A DNA stretch of 64,000 nt from CAZSRX01 sp964609675 [NCBI: uncultured Bacteroidota bacterium] (GTDB taxonomy: Bacteria; CLD3; SB21): the NCBI GenBank assembly GCA_964609675.1, contig CAZSRX010000023.1:1-64000 (forward strand). Reading direction: 5' to 3'. The position numbers and the translations under genes are program-made. The notes below the pieces were generated by a model. That model worked only from the letters and a program-made list of their open reading frames with translations. It had not been told where the DNA came from and did not search any database. Positions 26,785-35,044 of this stretch are shown here, piece after piece; within the stretch, counting starts at the first letter, position 1; every line of letters begins with the position of its first letter.

Positions 26785-28065
26785 ATGAAACCCTCATCGA
26801 AGCTGATTAAAACCCTCGTTAAAGAAGGATATACCCAAGCGGTTTCACAAACATGCGGCTGTTCAGGTCATTCCCGGCCGGGTATGAAGGGGCAATTGGT
26901 GCAAATTGCCGGTTATTCGGTGCAGGAGCTTAAAAACCTGCCGGATGATTCGGTGGCGAACGCATTCGGATGCGGAAATCCGACGGCCGCTGCAGGCGTG
27001 ATGCCGGGCCAGACGGTGGTAGACATAGGCTCCGGCGCCGGCATAGATTGCCTGCTGGCCGCGGAGAAAACCGGTAAAGGCGGCAGGGTAATTGGTATTG
27101 ACATGACGCCGGTAATGGTTGAAAAAGCCACCGCCAATGCCAAACGCGCCGGAGCGGAAAATGTCGAATTTCGACTCGGTGATGCCGAGCAAATGCCCGT
27201 GGATTCCGCAACGGCGGACTGGATTATCTCCAACTGCGTTATCAATCTGGCTCCGGATAAAGATAAGGTTTTCAAAGAAATTTTCCGTGTGCTGAAGCCG
27301 GATGGGCGCGTTTCCATTTCGGATATCGTTCTGGGCGCCGATTTGCCTGAGGCGGTGGCGCATGACTTCCAAGCTCTGGTAGGCTGTATTGCGGGCGCCA
27401 TCAAAGAATCGGAATACGTAGAAAAAATGTATGCGGCCGGACTCAGGGACATTTTTATTGTTGACCGGCTGATATACAATCGCTCCCAAATCGGCAGTTT
27501 AATGAGCGAAGAAGGCTGCTGCGGTTCCGGAATCAGCCCGGAAGTCCGGTCTGTGCTGCCGTTGCTGGAGGGCAAAATATGGAGCGCAAGGATTATCGCG
27601 CGCAAACCCGATACGCCGGGGACAGACTTTGAACTGTTGCGGATCCGTAAAGCCGAACCGCCGGATATCCTTTTTATTAAAGCCCTGCTTGCCGAATCCG
27701 CGTTACCGGTTGAGGATATCGATCCGCATTTAAAGCATTTTTATGTGGCTCTGTCCGGTGCGCATATAGCTGGTGTCGCGGGCGCCGAAGTCTATCTTCC
27801 GTATGCCCTCATGCGATCGGTAGCCGTTCGTCCGGCTTTCAGAAAACACGGCATCGCTCGCAGGCTTATCGAATCGGTTTTAACCCGGTTAAAACACGAT
27901 GGCGTCAGCGAGGTTTTTTTGCTGACGAAGGATGCCGCGTTATATTTTTCCAATATGGGATTTAAAATTATTTCGCGGAAGGATGTTCCTGAAAATATTA
28001 AAAATTGTTCCCAGTTCAGCGAATGCTGCTGCAACGGGGCGACGGTCATGACTTGCCGGTTATAA
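26785..28065 (+). CDS. arsM: arsenite methyltransferase fused to an ArsN2-like N-acetyltransferase
   Basis: A 426-residue two-domain protein. Residues 1-275 are an ArsM-type arsenite S-adenosylmethionine methyltransferase with the SAM-binding VVDIGSGAG (78-86) and the conserved arsenic-binding cysteines Cys63 (FGCGNP), Cys151 (SNCVINL) and Cys201 (VGCIAGA). Residues 283-426 are a GNAT acetyltransferase with acetyl-CoA loop RKHGIA (353-358) and the late LTKDAALYFSNMGF, resembling ArsN2 of arsenic operons. The start at 26785 follows the operator; an upstream TTG start would place the operator inside the gene. Likely role: methylation of As(III) plus acetylation of an arsenical. Extra cysteines occur at 24, 26, 245-246 and 414-416. 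Confidence 0.88.
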   Translation: MKPSSKLIKTLVKEGYTQAVSQTCGCSGHSRPGMKGQLVQIAGYSVQELKNLPDDSVANAFGCGNPTAAAGVMPGQTVVDIGSGAGIDCLLAAEKTGKGGRVIGIDMTPVMVEKATANAKRAGAENVEFRLGDAEQMPVDSATADWIISNCVINLAPDKDKVFKEIFRVLKPDGRVSISDIVLGADLPEAVAHDFQALVGCIAGAIKESEYVEKMYAAGLRDIFIVDRLIYNRSQIGSLMSEEGCCGSGISPEVRSVLPLLEGKIWSARIIARKPDTPGTDFELLRIRKAEPPDILFIKALLAESALPVEDIDPHLKHFYVALSGAHIAGVAGAEVYLPYALMRSVAVRPAFRKHGIARRLIESVLTRLKHDGVSEVFLLTKDAALYFSNMGFKIISRKDVPENIKNCSQFSECCCNGATVMTCRL

Positions 28066-28303
28066 CCGACATTCCCTCTGAGGTTGTCCAGCTGTATAGA
28101 TATATTTTCGCCGGTAGAGTCCCGTTTTATAAAATGCGGCCCCGTATTTGATACGGAATCCTTATCCGAATCGGCCGCGATATGGTTTTAATGCTCATGG
28201 TTGGTTTTTCGCGTATTTATTTGTTTCAAAAAGGAAAATAACGCTGGCCGCTTCGTATATACAGGGATATTGCGTACCCTGGAATTTCTGTAACGGTTTA
28301 GGG

Positions 28304-28335
28304 TATAAAAAAAGCCCGCTCGGATAGCGGGCTTT
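28304..28335 (-). terminator. Rho-independent terminator of the hemerythrin gene
   Basis: On the minus strand AGCCCGCT/AGCGGGCT forms an 8-bp stem with a 5-nt loop followed by a T run (A run 28306-28312 on the plus strand). The 240 bp between the arsM stop and this site hold no recognisable gene. Confidence 0.9.
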
Positions 28336-28348
28336 GGGTTAACAAAAA

Positions 28349-28912
28349 TCATCCGCTTTGCTTTAAATATTGGCCGCTCAGGTTTTGAAGCATCTCCTGA
28401 TACCGTTTCATATTTCCCTGCCGCACTTCCGTCTGAAGGAAACTCTGGAATTCCTTCTTCAGTTCTTCCATCGCATCGGCCGGCACCGATTCCTCCGCGT
28501 ACGCGAACACGATTTTATTCTCTTTCTCCGTGTGATGCGTTTTGAGATCGATATATTCATTGGCGTGTTTGATGAACAGCGGTATAAACTCGTTGTTACC
28601 GGCTTTGATTTTCTGAAGGGCCTGCTGGAGGGCAAACAGGAACAAGCGGGTTGAATGATGTTCCACCATCATAATACTAATCTGGCTGGTATCGCGCGAA
28701 ATGCCGGCTTTTTCCATGGCGGGGTATAACAGCATTTCTTCCTTGACGTGATGGTTCTCATCAATAAACCCGGTCAGGAAATCCAGCACCTGTTCGGCAT
28801 GATTCCAGTCGATGGTCTGTTCTTCCCGGAGTTTATACACCATCCGGCTGAAAATCTTCATCATCACATGGATAATACCATGCTCGGCTTTCAGGGTTTC
28901 AAGGGGTGTCAT
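28349..28912 (-). CDS. hemerythrin HHE-domain protein
   Basis: A 187-residue four-helix bundle of the hemerythrin HHE family. The diiron ligands are spread as EHGIIH near the N-terminus, NHHVKEE, EHH in the third helix and KTHHTEKE in the fourth. Such proteins bind O2, NO or store/repair iron; YtfE/RIC-like iron-centre repair is one option. AGGAG is 7 nt upstream of the start. It is monocistronic, with a terminator behind it. No partner gene indicates the exact role. Confidence 0.9.
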   Translation of the reverse strand: MTPLETLKAEHGIIHVMMKIFSRMVYKLREEQTIDWNHAEQVLDFLTGFIDENHHVKEEMLLYPAMEKAGISRDTSQISIMMVEHHSTRLFLFALQQALQKIKAGNNEFIPLFIKHANEYIDLKTHHTEKENKIVFAYAEESVPADAMEELKKEFQSFLQTEVRQGNMKRYQEMLQNLSGQYLKQSG

Positions 28913-29064
28913 GAACGGCTCTCCTGTTTATAATAAATGCGTTATTTAATTTTAGTGAATACCCGGGTATCACCGGCGCCGGCTTTCCCACCCAAAAAAT
29001 AATCTATATTGTTTAAAAAAGAAAGAAAGATTTTTATTGCTCTCCGATCACAGCCTGATACCGG

Positions 29065-30810
29065 CTAGCGGCCCAGGTTATACGATCCAAGTGTGATTTC
29101 ATAAATCATTTCGTCCAGATTATGTAAAAACGTATTTAAGCTTTCTTCGACATACGGGCGGAAATCTTTATTCAGTCGCCGGTACTGCCTCCGGATATCC
29201 GTCAGGAGGATGTCCCGGTAATTTATGATTTCCTGGATTTTTTTGTTCACGTCGCCGAGGGAAAGTTGGTGGATTCGCTCACGAAATGTTTTTGATTCGT
29301 CCGCCAGGTTCGATCGGAACCGGTCAACCGCAAGGGTGGAGCGGGTTATTTTAAAAAAGTGATGTCCTTTCACCGCCATGGTTACCACTTCGGAAAAAAG
29401 CCGTGGTTTGGTGAAAAACCCGCGAATCATGAATTTCCAGTAGGCCCAGCCATACGCGGTGAATGTCTGCCTGCTCATAGACAAGACCAGCGCTTTGAGG
29501 CCGTTGTAATTAATTTTCTTGTTGAAGTTATTTTGCGGTTTGAGGTTTTTCAGAAGGGTCAGGCAGCGCCGGAAGTACGTATCCGGGTTGTAGATTTGAT
29601 TAATGACGTTTTTGTACCCGTCCAGCAGTTTCTGCATTTCCATTTTGGGTTGGAAATTAATCTGAAGGTCGTTGTTGGTGCAGGAGGCGGCTTCCAGCAG
29701 GCGGTTCTCGGATTTCAGCCGGCGGAACAATTGCGTTTTGGGTAGGGCCGTCAGCAGACCGACCATGGCCTGGGGGATGCCCGATTTCTGTATAAATGCG
29801 ATCTGCCGGTCGAAGATATCCTCCGGATCGTTGTCAAAGCCGATGATGAAACCGCCGGTCACTTCCATGCCTTTTTTCTGTATAATGCGTATGCTGTCCA
29901 GCATGTCCGTTTTTGTGTTTTGTGTTTTGTGGGTAAGAAGCAGCGATTCCTTTACGGGCGTCTCGATGCCGAGGAACACCATATTGAAGCCAGCACGGAT
30001 CATCATATCCATCAGTTCGTCGTCCTCAGCAAGGTTGATGCTGGCTTCGGTAAACAGTTCAAAGGGGTAACGCCTATCCTTTTGCCATTGAGCGACGCGG
30101 GGCAACAGGTGCCGAACATTCTTTTTGTTGCCGATGAAATTGTCATCAACGATAAACAGGGAGCCGCGGAATCCGGTAGTATAAAGCGCTTGCATTTCAT
30201 TCAGAAACTGCCCGGCGGTTTTCGTTCGGGGTATTCGGCCGAACATTTCGACAATGTCGCAGAACTCGCAGTTAAACGGACAGCCGCGGGAATACTGCAG
30301 GGCCATGCCGGCGTATTTACGGATATCGAGCAAGTCATAACGGGGCGGCGGCGTATGCGTGATATCGGGTTTTGTTTCATCTTCATAGAGAGGCCCGGCC
30401 TTCCCGGCGGTATAATCATCTAAAAAACGGGGCAACGTGACCTCCGCCTCATTCAAAACAAAATGACGGACGCCCGCAATCGTCCGGTGGGAACTGGTCG
30501 GATAGGGTCCGCCGGCAACCACGGGTTTATTCATGGCCTGGCACCGACGGATGACGTCATCCATTGAGGGCTTCTGGGCAATCATGGCGGAGATAAACAC
30601 CAGGTCGGCCTTCGCAATATCCCGGTCATTGAGCGGGGACACATTCATATCAATCAGTTTGACAGGGTACTCTTTCGGCAGCATGGCCGCAACCGTGATC
30701 AGACCCAGAGGAGGTAGAGAGGCTTTTTTGCCGATAAACGGCAGCGCGTAACGAAAACTCCAGTAGGTGGTCGGCATTTTGGGATAAATCATTATAATAC
30801 GGGGAAACAT
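29065..30810 (-). CDS. B12-binding radical SAM protein (DUF4070 family)
   Basis: A 581-residue enzyme with an N-terminal cobalamin-binding domain (about 5-130), a radical SAM core with the 4Fe-4S motif C177-x3-C181-x2-C184 (SRGCPFNCEFC), and a C-terminal DUF4070-type region (about 370-480). The hopanoid methylases HpnP and HpnR belong to the same broad class, but no hopanoid genes are near, so the substrate stays open (a lipid or unactivated carbon methylation is the family expectation). The C-terminal 100 residues are helical and Arg-rich. AAAGGA sits 7 nt before the start. It stands alone. Confidence 0.88.
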   Translation of the reverse strand: MFPRIIMIYPKMPTTYWSFRYALPFIGKKASLPPLGLITVAAMLPKEYPVKLIDMNVSPLNDRDIAKADLVFISAMIAQKPSMDDVIRRCQAMNKPVVAGGPYPTSSHRTIAGVRHFVLNEAEVTLPRFLDDYTAGKAGPLYEDETKPDITHTPPPRYDLLDIRKYAGMALQYSRGCPFNCEFCDIVEMFGRIPRTKTAGQFLNEMQALYTTGFRGSLFIVDDNFIGNKKNVRHLLPRVAQWQKDRRYPFELFTEASINLAEDDELMDMMIRAGFNMVFLGIETPVKESLLLTHKTQNTKTDMLDSIRIIQKKGMEVTGGFIIGFDNDPEDIFDRQIAFIQKSGIPQAMVGLLTALPKTQLFRRLKSENRLLEAASCTNNDLQINFQPKMEMQKLLDGYKNVINQIYNPDTYFRRCLTLLKNLKPQNNFNKKINYNGLKALVLSMSRQTFTAYGWAYWKFMIRGFFTKPRLFSEVVTMAVKGHHFFKITRSTLAVDRFRSNLADESKTFRERIHQLSLGDVNKKIQEIINYRDILLTDIRRQYRRLNKDFRPYVEESLNTFLHNLDEMIYEITLGSYNLGR

Positions 30811-31482
30811 AAGTGGTCCTTTATTGCTAAAGTATAAAAAATATCTTTGCAGGGGAATTGTTTAAGCCGGTGCAGGTGGATACTCTATATTTCATAGTAC
30901 CGATTAAATTTGGCATATGCAAACAGAATAAAAAATATATTTCAACCCCTTGTCAAAGATTATACAGAGAACCGTCGGCGTTTTAGTTTTAATACGTGTG
31001 GGATTATACGGAGTAGTTTTCTCGTGTACTTCCCGCGCCTGCCTCTTTCCTGGCGGCCTGAGGGACCATCTGATAGGGCCGGCAGTAAGGATTTGAAATA
31101 AAAAAATTGTTGGTTATTTCATTCTTGTGAATGGCGGGTTTGAAAATATCAGCAGGCAGAAACAATATCTTGTTCAACGAAGCCTTGCGTATCACCCGCT
31201 GCCGGCGCTTAAAAATCAAGCAATCATCCTGGATTCATGCGGCTGTATTTTAAAATCGGGAGGCATGGCGATGCGGAGGGATGGAACGAGAAGGGCTACG
31301 CGGCTGCTTTGGCGCGTTGATTATGCTGAAATAATACAAATCCAATGGCTATGGTACTTTTTAAGAAACCGGACGGGGCCGTCGCACGGGTTTGAGGAAA
31401 GGGTATTGCATAAGTAGTTTCTTTTTTCTACTTTGTCGGGCCATTGTTTTTTTTATAAAATTTCAAGACTGGAAGCGCGATT
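30811..31482. other. 670-bp intergenic region without a convincing gene
   Basis: Lies between the divergently transcribed radical SAM and POT genes and should hold both promoters. One open frame of 96 codons (31127-31417, plus) has no family features, poor codon pattern and no Shine-Dalgarno, so it is not called. No tRNA or stable long hairpin was recognised. Confidence 0.5.
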
Positions 31483-32964
31483 ATGATCAGGAAGATGGTG
31501 GCTACATTTCCGGCGGTGTTCTGGGTATCGAACATTATGGAATTGTTTGAGCGGGCGGCGTATTACGGACTGAACGCGGTACTGGCGATTTATCTCACGG
31601 ATGCGGTTCATGCGGGCGGACTGGGCTTTTCGGAGCAATCGGTAGGGTTCCTGCAGGGGCTGATTTATGCGCTGACGTATATTGTACCGATTCTCGGCGG
31701 GGCGCTGGCGGATCGCTACGGGTACCGGCGGATGCTGATGATAGCGTTTTCTTTGCTGACGGCCGGTTATTTTATCAGCGGTCATATGAGCGCCTACGGG
31801 ACGGTCTTCGCGAGCCTTCTGATTATGGCCACGGGCGCGGGACTTTTCAAGCCGATCATATCGGGCACCATTGCGAGGATCACTACAGAGGAAAACTCCG
31901 GTTTCGGTTTCGGCGTGTATTACTGGATGATCAACCTGGGCGCCTTTCTGGCCCCGCTCGCGGTGAGCGTGCTGAAAGGATTCGCCTGGAAGTATGTCTT
32001 TATCGCGTCATCCCTGTATTGCGCGCTGATGCTGATTCCAGCCGTGTTTTTTTATAAAGAACCGCCGAAACCGGTGAACACCAAAAATCTAAAGGACGTG
32101 ATGAAGGGGATGTCGCTGGTACTTGGCGATGCCCGTTTCATGCTGATGATTTTCATTTATTCCTGTTTTTGGATTCTCTATTTCCAGAACTTCGGTTCCA
32201 TACTCTGGTACCTAAGGGATTTTATTGATACGACACCGGTTGACCGGCTGTTCGCATCCGCCGGCATACCGTTCCGGTTCGGGCCGGAGCATGTGACGGT
32301 GATCAACGCCGGAACGATCATTCTGCTTCAGGTTCTGATCAGCCGGCTGGTCAGGAACATCAAACCCCTCCCCACCATGGTGCTCGGGGTATTTTCCGGT
32401 GTGCTGGGATTTACGATTATCGCATTAGCTGGCAGTATCTGGGTTATCATTCTCGGGCTGGCGGTCTTTACGCTTGGTGAAATGACGGCGCATCCAAAAT
32501 ATTACAGCTATGTCGGCTTGGTTGCGCCGGCGGAGACCAAGGCCGTGTATATGGGCTACGCGTTTCTCTATGGCGTGATTGGCAGTCTGCTCGGTTCGAA
32601 TATCGGCGGGTCGCTGTATGAGATAATGATGAAACCGCTGATCGGACAGCCCGGAGCCGAGGATAGCGCGCGCCTGTTCTGGCTGATTTTCGCAGGCATG
32701 GGTATCGTTGCCACGGCGGGGCTCTGGCTGTTCCACCGCTTTTTATCCGCCGACACCGACGCGAACAACCGCCGCTCGCGGTATATTGTTACGGGCGTAT
32801 ACGGGGCGTTGATTCTGCTCGGATTATGGTTTCTTTTCAGCTCCGTGTTCCGTGCGGAGGCAGTCGTTTACCGGACGATGATTCAGTCGCTCATCATGAT
32901 TGTTATCGGCGTCAGTGGATTATATATCATTCTGGCGCATCATCAAAAACCAAACATCCATTAA
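31483..32964 (+). CDS. POT/PTR-family proton-coupled peptide transporter
   Basis: A 493-residue inner membrane transporter with about 12-14 hydrophobic segments. The N-terminal NIMELFERAAYYG carries the ExxER motif (Glu20, Glu23, Arg24) used for proton coupling in POT transporters, and GEMTAHPKYYSYV matches the family signature in the second half. Substrate is probably di- or tripeptides, though POT proteins also carry nitrate or other small molecules. It ends 15 bp before thyX, which may be co-transcribed. Confidence 0.88.
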   Translation: MIRKMVATFPAVFWVSNIMELFERAAYYGLNAVLAIYLTDAVHAGGLGFSEQSVGFLQGLIYALTYIVPILGGALADRYGYRRMLMIAFSLLTAGYFISGHMSAYGTVFASLLIMATGAGLFKPIISGTIARITTEENSGFGFGVYYWMINLGAFLAPLAVSVLKGFAWKYVFIASSLYCALMLIPAVFFYKEPPKPVNTKNLKDVMKGMSLVLGDARFMLMIFIYSCFWILYFQNFGSILWYLRDFIDTTPVDRLFASAGIPFRFGPEHVTVINAGTIILLQVLISRLVRNIKPLPTMVLGVFSGVLGFTIIALAGSIWVIILGLAVFTLGEMTAHPKYYSYVGLVAPAETKAVYMGYAFLYGVIGSLLGSNIGGSLYEIMMKPLIGQPGAEDSARLFWLIFAGMGIVATAGLWLFHRFLSADTDANNRRSRYIVTGVYGALILLGLWFLFSSVFRAEAVVYRTMIQSLIMIVIGVSGLYIILAHHQKPNIH

Positions 32965-32979
32965 TGAATAAAAATTCTT

Positions 32980-33897
32980 ATGTCCAGGAAAGCAGAAAAA
33001 ATAAGCCGCGCGTCCGTAAAGCCGCTGGATGCAATACTCGGCCAAACATTTAAAGTGCTCGATGACGGATTCATCCGCGTGATCGACTATATGGGTTCTG
33101 ATGCCGCGATTGTGCAGGCCGCGCGTGTATCCTACGGCAAGGGCACCAAGCAAGTTCATGAGGACCGTGGGCTGATCCGCTACCTGATGCGGCATCTGCA
33201 TACCACGCCGTTCGAGATGTGTGAAATAAAATTTCACATCCGCGTGCCGATGGACGCCTGGCGGCAGTGGATACGTCACCGCACGGCAAACGTCAACGAA
33301 TATTCCACGCGCTATTCCGTCGCTATCGATTCCGCCCAGCGGACGAAACCGGACCAGTGGCGCAAACAATCGATGAAGAACAAGCAGGGGAGCGAGGATT
33401 TCTTCGACTCCAAAACCGGGAAGAAGCTGACCGAGCAGGAATCCTATATCCAATCGGCCGTACGCGCGGTGTATGAAGAGCGCCTGAATCTGGGCGTCGC
33501 GCGCGAGCAGGCCCGTAAAGACCTGCCGCTGTCCACCTACACAGAAGCCTACTGGAAGATTGACCTGCAAAATCTCCTTCATTTTCTGTATTTGCGGATG
33601 GATCCGAGTGCGCAGTACGAAATTCGCTGTTATGCCGAGATTATCGGGAATGAAATCGTCAGCCGCTGGTGCCCGCTGACCTGGGAAGCGTTTCTCGATT
33701 ACCGCCTGTACGCCGAGCGTTTTTCTATGATTGATTTGGAGATCATCCGGCATATCGCGTCCGGACATCCCGAAAAGGCCATCGCTTATGCTGTCGAAAG
33801 GGGTTTGCTCCAGAAAGGCGGTGAACTCAAACGCAACCGGGAGCGCGAGGAATTGGAGGAAAAACTGAAAAAGCTCCATTTGCCAATACCCTGGTAA
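32980..33897 (+). CDS. thyX: flavin-dependent thymidylate synthase ThyX
   Basis: A 305-residue ThyX that makes dTMP from dUMP with FAD and methylenetetrahydrofolate. The signature RHRTANVNEYSTRYS (residues 99-113) is a clear form of RHRxxSxNExSxR, with Ala in place of the Ser. The long form (about 300 residues) resembles those of FCB-group and actinobacterial genomes. It follows the POT gene by 15 bp. Methylenetetrahydrofolate use links it to the one-carbon genes further on. Confidence 0.94.
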   Translation: MSRKAEKISRASVKPLDAILGQTFKVLDDGFIRVIDYMGSDAAIVQAARVSYGKGTKQVHEDRGLIRYLMRHLHTTPFEMCEIKFHIRVPMDAWRQWIRHRTANVNEYSTRYSVAIDSAQRTKPDQWRKQSMKNKQGSEDFFDSKTGKKLTEQESYIQSAVRAVYEERLNLGVAREQARKDLPLSTYTEAYWKIDLQNLLHFLYLRMDPSAQYEIRCYAEIIGNEIVSRWCPLTWEAFLDYRLYAERFSMIDLEIIRHIASGHPEKAIAYAVERGLLQKGGELKRNREREELEEKLKKLHLPIPW

Positions 33898-34265
33898 TTC
33901 ACTGAATGGATGCTTCCCCGCATCGGGGCAACGTAATCGCTTGGTTTACATGCCATGTATTTAGGATCATCCGGCTTGGTACGGAACATTTTCATGAATC
34001 AGTCAAAATGATTTCGTTACTTGGTCGTATCGTACATTTTCCGTTTTTATCTGCGAACAATTTTTGACATATTCACAAAATTTGATTAGATTCATTTTTA
34101 GCTGAAAGAATTTTAGGTATGGAATGCCGCCCGGGCATACGTGAAAGGCGCCGGTCATATAAATTTCATCTGACTTTGATCCGGGATGAAAATTCCAAAA
34201 CAAAATCTATCGCTTCAGGATAGAGAATACCCGTATTGGTATGCTGTTATTTGAGAAAGATTAGT
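33898..34265 (+). promoter_or_regulatory. intergenic region with a promoter for the LytTR operon
   Basis: A short CCCCG/CGGGG hairpin lies at about 33914-33932, just after thyX. TTGACA (34064-34069), 17-bp spacer and TAGATT (34087-34092) form a plausible promoter, leaving a leader of about 165 nt before 34266. Nothing else was recognised. Confidence 0.5.
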
Positions 34266-35033
34266 ATGGTAATACACACGCTCATTGCCGATGACGAATT
34301 GCCGGCCCGGAACCGCATCCGTGCGTTACTGAAGCAGGAAAAAGACATCGAGATTATGGAGGAATGCTCGAACGGCCAGCAGGCGGTAGAGATGATCCTC
34401 ACCCTGAAACCGGACCTGGTTTTTTTGGACATTCAGATGCCGGAAATGGACGGTTTTTCGGTGATAGAAGCTATCGGCGTCGAAAACATGCCTATCGTCA
34501 TATTCGTTACGGCCTTTGACAAGTATGCGATCCGGGCGTTTGATGTCCATGCCGTGGATTACCTTTTGAAGCCCTATACACCCGAACGGTTCCGCCAGGC
34601 GCTGGATCGGGCGCGATCGCATCTGGAGAACGCCGTAAAGGACCTGGACCTGCGGGAACGGCTAATGGCCATGATGGAGCACATTCAGAAAGAGCGTGAG
34701 TACCTGGATCGCATCGTGGTCAAGTCGGATGACCGCATTTTGTTTGTTAAAACCGAGATGGTGGACTGGATCGAGGCGGCGGATAATTATGTTCAGATTC
34801 ATGCCGGCCCCGAAACTTATATCATACGTAAGACTATGGCCGAGATGGAAAAACGCCTGAACCCGGATCAGTTCATCCGCATTCACCGTTCGGCGATTGT
34901 GAATATTGAAAAAATCAAAGAACTCCAGCACTGGTTCAGCGGAGAATATCTGGTCATTCTCAGTAACGGACAGCAGATTCAATCCAGTCGGCATTACAGC
35001 GACCGTCTCCATCAGCTGATCAGAAAAAATTAA
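34266..35033 (+). CDS. LytTR-type response regulator
   Basis: A 255-residue response regulator. The receiver domain (about 1-120) has the acidic pocket ADDE (9-11), phospho-acceptor Asp55 in LVFLDIQMPEMDG, the Thr of FVTAFD, and the Lys in LLKPYT. The C-terminal LytTR DNA-binding domain (about 150-250) includes IEAADNYVQIH and FIRIHRSAIVNI. The ATG at 34266 is chosen because it begins the receiver fold; an upstream frame start would add 10 residues. No histidine kinase is adjacent. The beta-helix/J-domain gene begins 11 bp downstream, so they are one operon. Confidence 0.93.
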   Translation: MVIHTLIADDELPARNRIRALLKQEKDIEIMEECSNGQQAVEMILTLKPDLVFLDIQMPEMDGFSVIEAIGVENMPIVIFVTAFDKYAIRAFDVHAVDYLLKPYTPERFRQALDRARSHLENAVKDLDLRERLMAMMEHIQKEREYLDRIVVKSDDRILFVKTEMVDWIEAADNYVQIHAGPETYIIRKTMAEMEKRLNPDQFIRIHRSAIVNIEKIKELQHWFSGEYLVILSNGQQIQSSRHYSDRLHQLIRKN

Positions 35034-35044
35034 GCGGATCCGGC

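Noticed and set aside
31127-31417. 96-codon open frame between the radical SAM and POT genes
   Set aside because: No Shine-Dalgarno, no recognised domain and atypical composition; the region is needed for two divergent promoters.
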